Shown here piece after piece: positions 36,308-46,914 of a stretch of 64,000 nt of DNA. Under the pieces are notes generated by a model. That model worked only from the letters and a program-made list of their open reading frames with translations. It was not told where the DNA came from and ran no database searches. Position 1 is the first letter of the stretch. Each line of letters begins with the position of its first letter. The position numbers and the translations under genes were made by a program. The DNA comes from Fontisubflavum oceani (GTDB lineage Bacteria > Pseudomonadota > Alphaproteobacteria > Rhodobacterales > Rhodobacteraceae): positions 2,294,001-2,358,000 of the forward strand of contig NZ_CP129111.1 of assembly GCF_030407165.1 (NCBI RefSeq), read 5' to 3'.

Positions 36308-37918
36308 TTACGGCGCGCGGAACCGGCTGGCCAGATCGAGCGCGATCCAGTCGGCCAGGGCGGTGCGTTGGGTCTCGGCGCTGAGCGCGATCCAGAACGC
36401 CCGGACCTCGGGGCCGCGCGCGCCAAACCGCGCTTCGATCTCTTCGCGCAACACCGTCGCGCCGATATCGCCCGCCGCTTCGGCCAGGAGCGCATAGTAG
36501 TACGCCCGCTCATAGGCGCGCGGTGCGCCAAGCCCGGTGAAATGGGCCAGCGCCAGGGCGCGGAGCGCGCGCGGATCGTCGGTTGCGCCAATCGCCTCTG
36601 CCGGGCTTGGCGCGCCAATCGCTGCGAGATAGGCGGCCTGGGCTGCAACCACATCGGGGGTGGTGATCCGGGCCTCCAAGCCGTCCAACATCGAAATCGC
36701 CCCAGACACTTCTGCTGCAGACGCCCGGAGCGCTTGCGGATATGCGGCTTGGGGGTCGGTCGGGGCAAGGGCGGTGGCCGCAAGCGCGGCGGCGTCGGCA
36801 CCGAGCGGATCGGTCCCGTCCAAGAGCGGGGCGAGGAGATCGGGCACCAGTGCCGACCCCATCGGAACGCCGTCACCCGCCATCAGGGCGCGGGCCAGGT
36901 CCAACCGGTCTTGGGCGCTCAGATCGCCGCCATCGATCTGCGCCAGAAGGCCGGTATCGATGAGCCGCGCGCGGGAGAGCGGTGTCGCACGCGCATCCAA
37001 CGCCAGGGCGGCGATCAAACCGTGCGGTTTCTCATAGGTGTCGGGCTCCAGCACAACGCCGCCGGGCGGCAGATCGGCCTCAATGGTGATCTCGCCGGGG
37101 TCGCGGATATAGGCCTCAACCTGGGTCATCAGCGCCTCAATGAAGTTCCGTTCAATCGCGCTGAGATTGCGGCTGCCACCTTCGGAGAGGGCGACGGTCA
37201 GTTGTTCGGTGCCTAGGGCGCGGATCGTTTCTGGCGCGCGCAGGTTCTCGGGCAAAAGCTGCGAGAAGGCCGCCCATCCGCCGCTATCGCGGAGGCTTGC
37301 GACGGCGCGCGTGACGCGGATGGCCGGATCGCCCGTGCCGCCAAACTCGTTCATGCGGGGCAGAAATGTGCCCGCTGCCGAGACGTCCAACACGGCCACG
37401 CTATTGATCGCGGCGGAGAGGTCAAAGAGGGTCGCCCCGGTGCCATAGACGTAATCGGCGCTGAGCGTCAGCCGGTCGAGGATGATCTCGTTGAACCCGG
37501 CGGTGCGCAGACCGATAGATGCCTCCTGCGGCAGGCAGGCGATACCAGCGGTTGCGCCGATCAAGGTCACGGCGATCTCGGTTGAAACCGAGAATGGTTC
37601 CGAGACGTCCGAGCTGATCACGACGCGTTCGACGGTGATCTCGCATTGCCCGGCGCGGTCATAGGGCAGGTTTGGCCGCGCGGTGACGCCGGAGAGCGAA
37701 ATCGTGCCGCGCAGCACGTCGGTGGAGAGGTATTGGTACTCCAATTCCATCTGTGTCCGGGCCGCCGCGATCCCGACATTGGCCAGCGCCGTGGCAAGCC
37801 GGTCGGGGGCGAAAATCTCGGCAAACCCGGGGCGCGGGTCGCCCTCTTGCGCGGTTGCGGGCAGGGCCAGGGCAGTGACCAGGCACATCGCGCCGGTCAG
37901 GTGTTTCAATGCGGACAT
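36308..37918 (-). CDS. exported protein of unknown function
   Basis: A 536-residue protein with a clear signal peptide (MSALKHLTGAMCLVTALALPATAQ), so it is periplasmic or cell-surface. The N-terminal half is beta-rich; the C-terminal half is alanine-rich and helical, with a Sel1/TPR-like stretch (ALAHFTGLGAPRAYERAYYY) near the end. Two cysteines (GQCEI, IACLP) may form a disulfide. No enzymatic motif is recognised. It lies between fda and pgk on the same strand. Confidence 0.75.
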   Translation of the reverse strand: MSALKHLTGAMCLVTALALPATAQEGDPRPGFAEIFAPDRLATALANVGIAAARTQMELEYQYLSTDVLRGTISLSGVTARPNLPYDRAGQCEITVERVVISSDVSEPFSVSTEIAVTLIGATAGIACLPQEASIGLRTAGFNEIILDRLTLSADYVYGTGATLFDLSAAINSVAVLDVSAAGTFLPRMNEFGGTGDPAIRVTRAVASLRDSGGWAAFSQLLPENLRAPETIRALGTEQLTVALSEGGSRNLSAIERNFIEALMTQVEAYIRDPGEITIEADLPPGGVVLEPDTYEKPHGLIAALALDARATPLSRARLIDTGLLAQIDGGDLSAQDRLDLARALMAGDGVPMGSALVPDLLAPLLDGTDPLGADAAALAATALAPTDPQAAYPQALRASAAEVSGAISMLDGLEARITTPDVVAAQAAYLAAIGAPSPAEAIGATDDPRALRALALAHFTGLGAPRAYERAYYYALLAEAAGDIGATVLREEIEARFGARGPEVRAFWIALSAETQRTALADWIALDLASRFRAP

Positions 37919-38013
37919 CAGCTATCTCTCCCCTTAAATGATGAGGAGAGACTAGCCGATTTTTGCGAATTCTATAGGCAGGTTTCCCTTACCGCCTGGA
38001 TTGGTGCGGCGGG

Positions 38014-39192
38014 TCAGCCGGCGAGGGCGGCAACGCCGGGCAGGGTTTTGCCCTCCATCCACTCCAAAAACGCGCCGCCGGCGGTGGAGATGTACGTGAA
38101 CCGGTCGGCAGCGCCAGCTTGGTTCAGCGCGGCCACGGTATCGCCGCCGCCTGCCACCGTGATCAGCTGGCCTTGAGCGGTGAGTTGCGCCGCGGCCTCG
38201 GCGGCTTGGTTGGTGGCGGCGTTGAACGGCTCCAACTCAAACGCGCCAAGCGGGCCATTCCAGATCAGCGTTTCGGAAGCGCCAAAAACGCCTTCAAGCG
38301 CCGCGACCGTGGCGGGCCCCGCATCGAGGATCATTGCATCTGTCGGGCATTGATCTGCGGGCAGTATCTCATGCGGCGCATGGGCCTCGAAGGCGCGGGC
38401 GACCACGATGTCTTTCGGCAGATGGATGGTGCAGCCGCTGGCCGCCGCCTTGGCCAAGACGGCGCGCGCCGTCTCTGCCATGTCTTGCTCGGCCAGCGAG
38501 GTGCCGATCTCATGCCCTTGGGCAAAGAGGAAGGTGTTGGCCATGCCGCCGCCGATCACCAGATGGTCGACCTTCTCGACCAGATTGCCCAGAAGATCGA
38601 GCTTGGTTGAGACTTTCGCGCCGCCAACGACGGCCACGACGGGGCGTTTCGGCGTGCTGAGCGCGGCTTCCAGCGCGCTCAACTCAGCCTGCATCAGACG
38701 CCCGGCGCAGGCGGGAAGCAACCGCGCGATCGCTTCGGTCGAGGCATGGGCGCGGTGCGCGGCGGAGAAGGCGTCATTGCAATAGATATCGGCCAGACCC
38801 GCCAGACGACCGGCGAACCCTGGGTCGTTCTTCTCTTCCCCCGGTGCGAAGCGGACATTTTCCAGAAGCAGGATCTCACCCGGCTGCAGCGCCTCGGCGG
38901 CGGCGCCATATTGGCCATCGGCGAAACCGACCGCTTGGCCAAAGGCGGTTTCCAGCGCGGGCAGAAGCGGGCGCAAGCTCATCTCCGGCACGACCTGGCC
39001 TTTGGGGCGGCCAAAATGCGCAACCAGGATCGGCATGCCGCCTTTGGCGAGGATGTCTTTGACCGTCGGCACGATCCTGTCGATGCGGGTCGTATCGGTG
39101 ACCTTGCCATCTTCGACCGGCACATTGATGTCGACCCGGGTCAGCACCCGTTTGCCCGCGAGGTCCATATCATCAAGGGTTTTCCAGGTCAT
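38014..39192 (-). CDS. pgk: Pgk, phosphoglycerate kinase
   Basis: ATP-generating step of glycolysis, 392 residues. N-terminal substrate loop RVDINVPVEDGKVTDTTRI, then AHFGRPKG, LLLENVRFAPGEEKNDPGF, the hinge region VVGGAKVSTKLDLL, nucleotide loop VIGGGMANTFLFAQG, and C-terminal GGGDTVAAL. Full length and intact. It is downstream of gap1 on the same strand (88 bases), so the two are probably co-transcribed. Confidence 0.97.
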   Translation of the reverse strand: MTWKTLDDMDLAGKRVLTRVDINVPVEDGKVTDTTRIDRIVPTVKDILAKGGMPILVAHFGRPKGQVVPEMSLRPLLPALETAFGQAVGFADGQYGAAAEALQPGEILLLENVRFAPGEEKNDPGFAGRLAGLADIYCNDAFSAAHRAHASTEAIARLLPACAGRLMQAELSALEAALSTPKRPVVAVVGGAKVSTKLDLLGNLVEKVDHLVIGGGMANTFLFAQGHEIGTSLAEQDMAETARAVLAKAAASGCTIHLPKDIVVARAFEAHAPHEILPADQCPTDAMILDAGPATVAALEGVFGASETLIWNGPLGAFELEPFNAATNQAAEAAAQLTAQGQLITVAGGGDTVAALNQAGAADRFTYISTAGGAFLEWMEGKTLPGVAALAG

Positions 39193-39280
39193 TTGTGCCT
39201 CCGCCTGCGTGCAAATCTGAGCTTAGGGCGTCCGGAGGCGCCCTATTGCCCGTTGTCAAAGTAACCCGGATGCGCCGGTG

Positions 39281-40282
39281 TCAGAGGTATTTTGCCATCT
39301 CAACGGCGGTGTCCGCCATGCGGCAAGAGAACCCCCATTCGTTGTCATACCAGATAAGAATGCGGCACATATTGCCATCCATCACTTTGGTCTGATCGGT
39401 GGCGAAGATCGAGCTGTGCGGGTCGTGGTTGAAATCCATCGAGACCAGCTTGTCATCGGTCACGCCCAGGATGCCCTTCAATGGGCCACTCGCCGCAGCT
39501 GCGTGGATCGCGGCGTTGATTTCCTCGATGCTGGTGTCACGAGCGGCCTCGAATGTCAGATCAACAGCGGAGACATTCGGGGTCGGCACGCGGATCGCGA
39601 CGCCATCGAGTTTACCGTTCAACTCCGGCATCACCAGGCCCACGGCCTTCGCCGCGCCGGTGGAGGTCGGGATCATCGACATCGCGGCGGCGCGCGCGCG
39701 GTAGAGATCAGAATGCATCGTATCCAGCGTCGGCTGATCGCCGGTATAGGAGTGGATCGTGGTCATGAAGCCGCGTTTGATGCCGATTGTGTCATTGATC
39801 ACTTTGGCCGGCGGTGTCAGGCAATTGGTGGTGCAAGACGCGCAAGAGACATGCAGGTCATCGGCGGTCAGGCTGTCATGGTTCACGCCATAGACAATGG
39901 TTTTATCCGCGCCGGAGGAGGGGGCAGAGACCAGGACGCGGCTGGCGCCGTTTTCCAAATGCACCTTCGCCTTATCCCCTTTGAAGATGCCGGTGCATTC
40001 GAGCACGATATCCACATCGCCCCAGGGAAGCTCCGCCGGGTTGCGAATGGCGGTCACGGCGATCGGCCCACGGCCAACATCAATGCTGTTTTCGGTCGTC
40101 GTCACCGTCCCGGGAAACCGGCCATGCACAGAATCGAAGCGCAGCAGATGAGCATTGGTTTCCACCGGGCCCAGATCGTTGATTGCGATGACCTCAATAT
40201 CGTGGCGGTCCTGTTCGATGATCGCGCGCAGGATATTTCGACCAATCCGCCCAAACCCGTTGATTGCAACTTTAACGGCCAT
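39281..40282 (-). CDS. gap: glyceraldehyde-3-phosphate dehydrogenase, first copy
   Basis: A 333-residue phosphorylating GAPDH. NAD-fold glycine loop INGFGRIGRN, Asp36 in VIAINDLGP (the residue that binds the adenosine ribose and favours NAD), catalytic Cys150 in SCASCTTNC, His in IHSYTGDQ, and C-terminal WYDNEWGF. Start ATG 40282. A clean operator-like palindrome lies 70 bases upstream (40352-40367). It has a close paralogue 345 bases upstream that differs at the cofactor residue. Confidence 0.96.
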   Translation of the reverse strand: MAVKVAINGFGRIGRNILRAIIEQDRHDIEVIAINDLGPVETNAHLLRFDSVHGRFPGTVTTTENSIDVGRGPIAVTAIRNPAELPWGDVDIVLECTGIFKGDKAKVHLENGASRVLVSAPSSGADKTIVYGVNHDSLTADDLHVSCASCTTNCLTPPAKVINDTIGIKRGFMTTIHSYTGDQPTLDTMHSDLYRARAAAMSMIPTSTGAAKAVGLVMPELNGKLDGVAIRVPTPNVSAVDLTFEAARDTSIEEINAAIHAAAASGPLKGILGVTDDKLVSMDFNHDPHSSIFATDQTKVMDGNMCRILIWYDNEWGFSCRMADTAVEMAKYL

Positions 40283-40351
40283 CTCAACTCTCCTCGAAAC
40301 CTGATGTGATCCATGTTCGGCCACTATGCAGCAATTGCAACCGCGTGGCGT

Positions 40352-40367
40352 ATGTTAGCGATAACAT
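40352..40367. promoter_or_regulatory. LacI-type operator upstream of gap1
   Basis: ATGTTAGCGATAACAT is a 16-base palindrome with central CG and only one asymmetric pair. It lies 70 bases upstream of the gap1 start. It resembles the operator I recall for CceR, the LacI-family regulator of central carbon metabolism in Rhodobacter, and E. coli GntR sites. The same half-site occurs upstream of gap2. Confidence 0.6.
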
Positions 40368-40412
40368 GGCGCTTGTAACCCTGAGATGACCGGATGGGAA
40401 GGGGGTGCGGCA

Positions 40413-40556
40413 CTAGCGCCAGAAAGCCATCCACTCCAAGACGCGGAGCAGATACCAGCCGACGATCAGGTGCAAATCCCAATGGAAATAGAGGAAATCC
40501 GCCGCGACCACCGCGAGGATGATGCCACCGAGCCAGAGGGCGATTGTGTTGGTCAT
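40413..40556 (-). CDS. small membrane protein between the two gap genes
   Basis: A 47-residue open frame not obvious by size alone: MTNTIALWLGGIILAVVAAD, then FLYFHWDLHLIVGWYLLRVL and EWMAFWR. It has one or two membrane-spanning stretches and is rich in aromatic residues at the C-terminus. It lies 70 bases after gap2 and 130 bases before gap1 on the same strand. I recall similar short proteins in the same place in other Rhodobacterales, which supports it as a real gene. No function is known. Confidence 0.65.
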   Translation of the reverse strand: MTNTIALWLGGIILAVVAADFLYFHWDLHLIVGWYLLRVLEWMAFWR

Positions 40557-40626
40557 ATTAGGCCCATTGTCCGCGCGCTAATCTGCAAGGCAGACACTGG
40601 GCCGCGCCGGGTCTGGGTGCAACCCC

Positions 40627-41631
40627 TCAGTGCAGGAGGCGGCCCATCGCACCGGCCACATCGGCCATGCGAACCGAGAAGCCCCATTCATTGTCATACC
40701 ACGCCAAGACGCGCACCGTGCGCCCGCCAACCACTTTGGTTTGGTCCGGCGCGAAGATCGACGAATGGGTCGTGTGGTTGAAATCGACGGAGACCTTCGC
40801 CTCTGGGTCATAGGCCAGAACTGCGCCCATATGGCCCTGCGCCGCTTCGGCGACAACGGCATTGACCTCTTCGACGGTCACATCGCGGCCCGCCTCGAAG
40901 GTCAGATCGACGGCGGAGACATTCGGTGTTGGCACGCGAAGTGCTGTGCCATCAAGCTTGCCATCCAGTTCCGGCAGCACCTCTTTCAGCGCTTTGGCCG
41001 CGCCGGTGGAGGTTGGGATCATCGCCATCGCGGCGGCGCGGGCGCGATACAGATCGGCATGGCGGCGGTCGAGCGTCGGCTGATCGCCAGTATAGCTGTG
41101 GATCGTGGTCATGATCCCGCGCTCAATTCCGATTGCGTCGTTCAAGACTTTGGCGAGGGGTGCCAGACAGTTCGTGGTGCAAGAGCCGTTCGAGACAACT
41201 TTGTGCTCGGGCTTCAAGGCGCGGTGGTTCACACCATAGACGATGGTTTTGTCGGCGTTCTTGGCAGGCGCCGAAACCAGCACCCGTTTTGCGCCATGCT
41301 CGAGGTGAATCGCGGCTTGGTCGCGGGAGTTGAACTTACCGGTGCATTCCAGAACCACATCGCAGCCGGACCAATCCAGCTCACGCGGTTCATAGGTCGA
41401 GAAGACTTTCATCGGGCCGCGGCCCAGATCGAGCGTATCGCCATCGACCCGAACCTCGCCGCCGAACCGGCCATGGACCGAGTCGTATTTCAGCAGATGC
41501 GCGTTGGTTTCAATCGGCCCGGTGGCGTTGATCTTCACGACCTGCACATCATTGCGCCCGCTCTCGGCGATATGGGCCAAAGTGCAGCGCCCGATGCGGC
41601 CAAATCCGTTGATCCCGATGGTGACGGTCAT
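40627..41631 (-). CDS. gap: glyceraldehyde-3-phosphate dehydrogenase, second copy
   Basis: A 334-residue GAPDH, collinear with the copy at 39281. It has INGFGRIGRC, catalytic Cys151 in SNGSCTTNCLAP, IHSYTGDQPTLDRRHADLYR and WYDNEWGFSVRMA. The conserved Asp that contacts the NAD ribose is replaced by alanine (KINATGP, Ala36), which could relax or shift cofactor use toward NADP. That would suit a gluconeogenic or NADPH-forming role, but it is inference. Two operator-like sites lie about 100-130 bases upstream. Confidence 0.95.
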   Translation of the reverse strand: MTVTIGINGFGRIGRCTLAHIAESGRNDVQVVKINATGPIETNAHLLKYDSVHGRFGGEVRVDGDTLDLGRGPMKVFSTYEPRELDWSGCDVVLECTGKFNSRDQAAIHLEHGAKRVLVSAPAKNADKTIVYGVNHRALKPEHKVVSNGSCTTNCLAPLAKVLNDAIGIERGIMTTIHSYTGDQPTLDRRHADLYRARAAAMAMIPTSTGAAKALKEVLPELDGKLDGTALRVPTPNVSAVDLTFEAGRDVTVEEVNAVVAEAAQGHMGAVLAYDPEAKVSVDFNHTTHSSIFAPDQTKVVGGRTVRVLAWYDNEWGFSVRMADVAGAMGRLLH

Positions 41632-41731
41632 TGCCGCGCTCCTTTGCCCTAACGATTCTGCCCCTGCCTTGGGCGCGGTGCATACAAAATCCTTCGGGCT
41701 ACGGGAAGGAAAAACCGCTTATTTTCTTTAT

Positions 41732-41762
41732 GTTAGCGCAAACCACTTCTGTTTGCGCTAAC
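41732..41762. promoter_or_regulatory. paired operators between gap2 and the DUF808 gene
   Basis: GTTAGCGCAAAC (41732-41743) and GTTTGCGCTAAC (41751-41762) form a perfect 12-base inverted repeat with a 7-base spacer. Each arm is itself close to the TGTTAGCGCTAACA palindrome, with centres 19 bases apart (about two helix turns). This fits two dimer sites of a LacI-type regulator in the gap2/DUF808 divergent region. Confidence 0.6.
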
Positions 41763-41817
41763 GGTTGGAGCGATGCGGAAAGCCGGGTAGAGTGCGCCAA
41801 ACCGACGGAGGCAGGGC

Positions 41818-42795
41818 ATGAGCGGGTTACTGGCGCTATTGGATGATGTGGCGGCGATTGCGAAAGTCGCGGCCGCCTCGGTCGATGATGTGATCGGCCA
41901 AGCGACAAAGGCCGGGGCGAAGGCCGCAGGTGCGGTGATCGATGATGCCGCCGTGACGCCGAAATATGTGCATGGGTTTGAAGCCAAACGAGAATTGCCG
42001 ATTGTCTGGCGGATCGCAAAGGGCTCGATCTTCAACAAGCTGGTGATTTTGCTGCCCGTGGCGCTGCTGCTCTCGGCCTTTGCGCCGTGGATGATCCCGC
42101 CGTTGTTGATGCTCGGCGGCGCATATCTCTGCTTCGAAGGGGCGGAGAAGATTTGGCACAAGTTCGGCCCGGGACATCACAGCGCCGAGGAAGAGGCCGC
42201 GGCCGTCGGCGACCCGGCGCATTTGGAGGAAGAGAAGGTCCAAGGCGCGATCAAGACCGATTTCATCTTGTCGGCGGAGATCATGACCATCGCGCTTGCG
42301 GCCCTGCCAGAGAGCAATATCTGGTTTGAGGCCGCCGCACTGGCCGTGGTCGGGCTTGGGATCACCGCGCTGGTCTATGGCTCGGTGGCCTTGATTGTGA
42401 AGGCGGATGATGTGGGGCTGCATATGGCCAATGAAGGCCGGCTTGGTCTCACGCGCAGCGTTGGACGCAGCATCGTGCGCGGCATGCCGGGCTTCATGTC
42501 GGTTCTGACCTGGGTCGGAACCGCGGCGATGCTCTGGGTTGGCGGCTCGATCATCATCCACGGGCTGGCCGAACTGGGCTGGCACACGCCGGAAGAGATG
42601 ATCCATCACGCCGCCGAGGCCGTGGCGCATCTCTTGCCCAATGGGGCGAGCGGTTTTGTATCCTGGCTGGTAAAAGCGGTGATTGACGGGGTGTTGGGGC
42701 TGGCCCTTGGGCTCGCGCTGATCCCGCTGGTGGCGACGGTCATCGGGCCAGCTCTGCGCGCGGTCGGCATCGGTGCAAAGGCCGGAGATCACTAA
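41818..42795 (+). CDS. DUF808 (YedI-like) membrane protein
   Basis: A 325-residue inner-membrane protein starting MSGLLALLDDVAAIAKVAAA, the signature of the DUF808 family. About five to six membrane segments (LVILLPVALLLSAFAPWMIP, AAALAVVGLGITALVYGSVA and others) alternate with acidic, histidine-containing loops (GPGHHSAEEEAAA). GGAGG precedes ATG 41818. Function unknown; homologues are sometimes called putative transporters. Divergent from gap2 and sharing its operator region. Confidence 0.88.
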   Translation: MSGLLALLDDVAAIAKVAAASVDDVIGQATKAGAKAAGAVIDDAAVTPKYVHGFEAKRELPIVWRIAKGSIFNKLVILLPVALLLSAFAPWMIPPLLMLGGAYLCFEGAEKIWHKFGPGHHSAEEEAAAVGDPAHLEEEKVQGAIKTDFILSAEIMTIALAALPESNIWFEAAALAVVGLGITALVYGSVALIVKADDVGLHMANEGRLGLTRSVGRSIVRGMPGFMSVLTWVGTAAMLWVGGSIIIHGLAELGWHTPEEMIHHAAEAVAHLLPNGASGFVSWLVKAVIDGVLGLALGLALIPLVATVIGPALRAVGIGAKAGDH

Positions 42796-42871
42796 CCCAG
42801 ATCAAGGCTGATGTCGGTTCCGCTTGGTATGATCCCTGAAATGGGCGTCAGAGACAGGAGGAGCCGAGGCC

Positions 42872-43300
42872 ATGAGTGCACTTGGGTTGAGGATCATCGA
42901 CGAATCCGTTCAACAGGCCAATCTTTGGATCAATGATGTGGATTACCGGGCCGGATGGGCCAACAAGCAGCGCGCCTATCGGCTGCTCCGCGCGGTGTTA
43001 CATGCGGTGCGCGATCATCTGAGCGTCGATGAGGCGGCGCAGCTTGCCGCGCAAATGCCGATGCTGATCCGGGGTCTCTATTACGAGGGGTGGAATCCGT
43101 CCAAAACCCCGGTCGTGATACGCAGCCGCGCGGATTTCGTCGCGGCGGTGCAGAAGGACTTTGCCAAGGACCCGATGGGGGATGCGGAAGAGGCGATCGG
43201 CGCGGTGCTGGATGTGTTGGATCAGCGCATCTCAGAAGGGGAAATGGCCCATGTCCGGGCCAGTTTCACCAAAGAGATCCGCGCGCTTTTTGCGGACTGA
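42872..43300 (+). CDS. DUF2267 protein
   Basis: A 142-residue soluble helical protein with the DUF2267 pattern: RAYRLLRAVLHAVRDHLSVD, EAAQLAAQMPMLIRGLYYEG and a second similar half. Ribosome-binding site AGGAGG before ATG 42872. Such proteins are common near stress genes, but no activity is known. 76 bases downstream of the DUF808 gene, possibly co-transcribed. Confidence 0.82.
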   Translation: MSALGLRIIDESVQQANLWINDVDYRAGWANKQRAYRLLRAVLHAVRDHLSVDEAAQLAAQMPMLIRGLYYEGWNPSKTPVVIRSRADFVAAVQKDFAKDPMGDAEEAIGAVLDVLDQRISEGEMAHVRASFTKEIRALFAD

Positions 43301-43347
43301 ACTGGTGTGAGGAGGCCGCTGGCGGCGTCGCCAACGGCCCCGCAATC

Positions 43348-45366
<2,019 letters not shown>

Positions 45367-45632
45367 GGTGAGCGTCCTGTCTCAAGTGGCACTGGGTCCG
45401 CGCGGTGATAGCAGAGGCAAGCCGAAGTGCAAGCGGGCCAGGGCAGGGCAGAGGTGGGTTTTCGACCGGAAATGCGCCGTTGCCCGCCGAATGGCCGGAA
45501 AGAGTTGCAAATCCGGGCCGGATACGATTCGCTAGGGGCAGAGGTTCGGCGTGCGGCATATGGCCCGCCGGGCAGGGTGAAAATGGCCCCGCAAAGGGTG
45601 CCAGTGGACAAGACCGGGGGCATCGGCAGAGC

Positions 45633-46499
45633 ATGAACGACACGGTGACAATGGAGCGGATTTCCGAGCTTGAAGGTCGTTTGGCCGTGGCTCTGGATCG
45701 GATTTCGTCGGGGGTTGGGACGCTAAAACCCCAATCCGGCGCAGGCGGTGGCGATATTGACGCCGCCGCAGCCGCATTGGCGGAGGCCGAAACCCGGGCG
45801 GCGGAACTGGCCGCGCGTTTGGCCGATGCCGAAGGGGACGGTGGATCGGCCTTGGCCGAAGCACAAGAGGCGCTCGACGCGGAGCAGTCTGCCAATGCGG
45901 CGCTGACTGAGCAGTTGCGCGCGCTTGAGGCGTCGCGCCAGGCCAGCCAAGACGAGGCGGCACGACTGACCGCAGCGCATGAAGAGAAGATGGCCGAACT
46001 GACCGGAGAATTGACCGAGGCGCGCGCGGCCAACGAAGAACTGCGTGCTCAAATTGCCGAGCGCGACGCGGCCCCCGCCGTTGCCGAGCCGAACCCAGAG
46101 GATAAGGCGACGATTGAGCGGCTGCAGGGTGAGGTGGAAATCTTGCGCCGCCGCGTGAAACGGTTGCGCGGTGAAGCCGCGACGGCCCGTGAACAGCGGG
46201 ACGAGGCGCAAGATATCCTCGATGAGTTGCGGAGCGTTGACGGCGATGGCGCGACCGAGGCCGCGCTCCGGGTCGAACTGCGGGAATTGCGCCTCGCCAA
46301 TGCGGAGCTGCGCGACACGAGCCAAGAGATGCGCCAAATCGCGGCGCAGGGCGAGACGGTCGATCCGGACCTCTTGAATGCGTCGATGGCGGCGGAACTT
46401 GTGGCGCTCAAGGCGGAGCGCGCCGCCGAGGCGGCCGAGATGCAGCAAATTGTCGATGAATTGACCCCCCTCGTGAGCGGAGACAGCGCCAATGCCTGA
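45633..46499 (+). CDS. coiled-coil protein overlapping zapA
   Basis: A 288-residue soluble protein that is almost entirely heptad-rich, charged and alanine-rich from about residue 45 to 270 (ARLADAEGDGGSALAEAQEA, RRRVKRLRGEAATAREQRDE). Start MNDTVTMERISELEGRLAVA at 45633; the longer frame upstream is non-coding. It overlaps zapA by 8 bases, which implies translational coupling. I infer a divisome or Z-ring-associated role from this coupling; no named family is recognised. Confidence 0.75.
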   Translation: MNDTVTMERISELEGRLAVALDRISSGVGTLKPQSGAGGGDIDAAAAALAEAETRAAELAARLADAEGDGGSALAEAQEALDAEQSANAALTEQLRALEASRQASQDEAARLTAAHEEKMAELTGELTEARAANEELRAQIAERDAAPAVAEPNPEDKATIERLQGEVEILRRRVKRLRGEAATAREQRDEAQDILDELRSVDGDGATEAALRVELRELRLANAELRDTSQEMRQIAAQGETVDPDLLNASMAAELVALKAERAAEAAEMQQIVDELTPLVSGDSANA

Positions 46500-46914
46500 G
46501 TTGAATATCGAAATCGGCGGGCGCAGCTTCACGGTCGCCTGTCAGGAGGGCGAAGAGCCTTTTCTGGAGGCGGCTGCTCGGATGCTCGACACCGAAGCAG
46601 CGGTTGTCTTGGGGCAAATCGGACGGATGCCGCCAGAACGGATGTTGTTGATGGCTGGGTTGATGCTGGCCGACAAGACCGCCGGGCTGGAGGAAGATTT
46701 GGGCCGGATTCAGGGCGAGTTGGAGGCGGCAGAGGCGGCGCTGACCGCGGCACAGAACAAGCTTGATGATCGGGCACGGCGGATTGTGGAACTGGAAGAT
46801 TCCGCCCCGCCCGCCGAGATCACGGTGATCCCGGCGCAAGTTACTGACGGGCTGGCCGAATTGGCCGCGCGCGCCGAAGCATTGGCCGAAGAGGTCGAAA
46901 GCGCCGCGGGCTAG
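46492..46914 (+). CDS. zapA: ZapA, cell division protein
   Basis: Z-ring stabiliser that cross-links FtsZ filaments. The N-terminal globular part MPELNIEIGGRSFTVACQEG and FLEAAARMLDTEA matches ZapA. It is followed by LLMAGLMLADK and a coiled coil at about residues 60-105. At 140 residues it is slightly longer than E. coli ZapA because of an acidic tail. The stop abuts the stop of the convergent SDR gene with no spacer, so no 6S RNA gene follows as it does in many bacteria. Confidence 0.85.
   Translation: MPELNIEIGGRSFTVACQEGEEPFLEAAARMLDTEAAVVLGQIGRMPPERMLLMAGLMLADKTAGLEEDLGRIQGELEAAEAALTAAQNKLDDRARRIVELEDSAPPAEITVIPAQVTDGLAELAARAEALAEEVESAAG

Noticed and set aside
39225..39244. AGGGCG/CGCCCT hairpin between gap1 and pgk as a terminator
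   Set aside because: Only six base pairs with no T-tract, and gap1 and pgk are likely co-transcribed.
39254..39267. TGTTAGCG-type operator upstream of pgk
   Set aside because: TGTCAAAGTAACCC matches the palindrome at only about 8 of 14 positions, no better than chance for this length.
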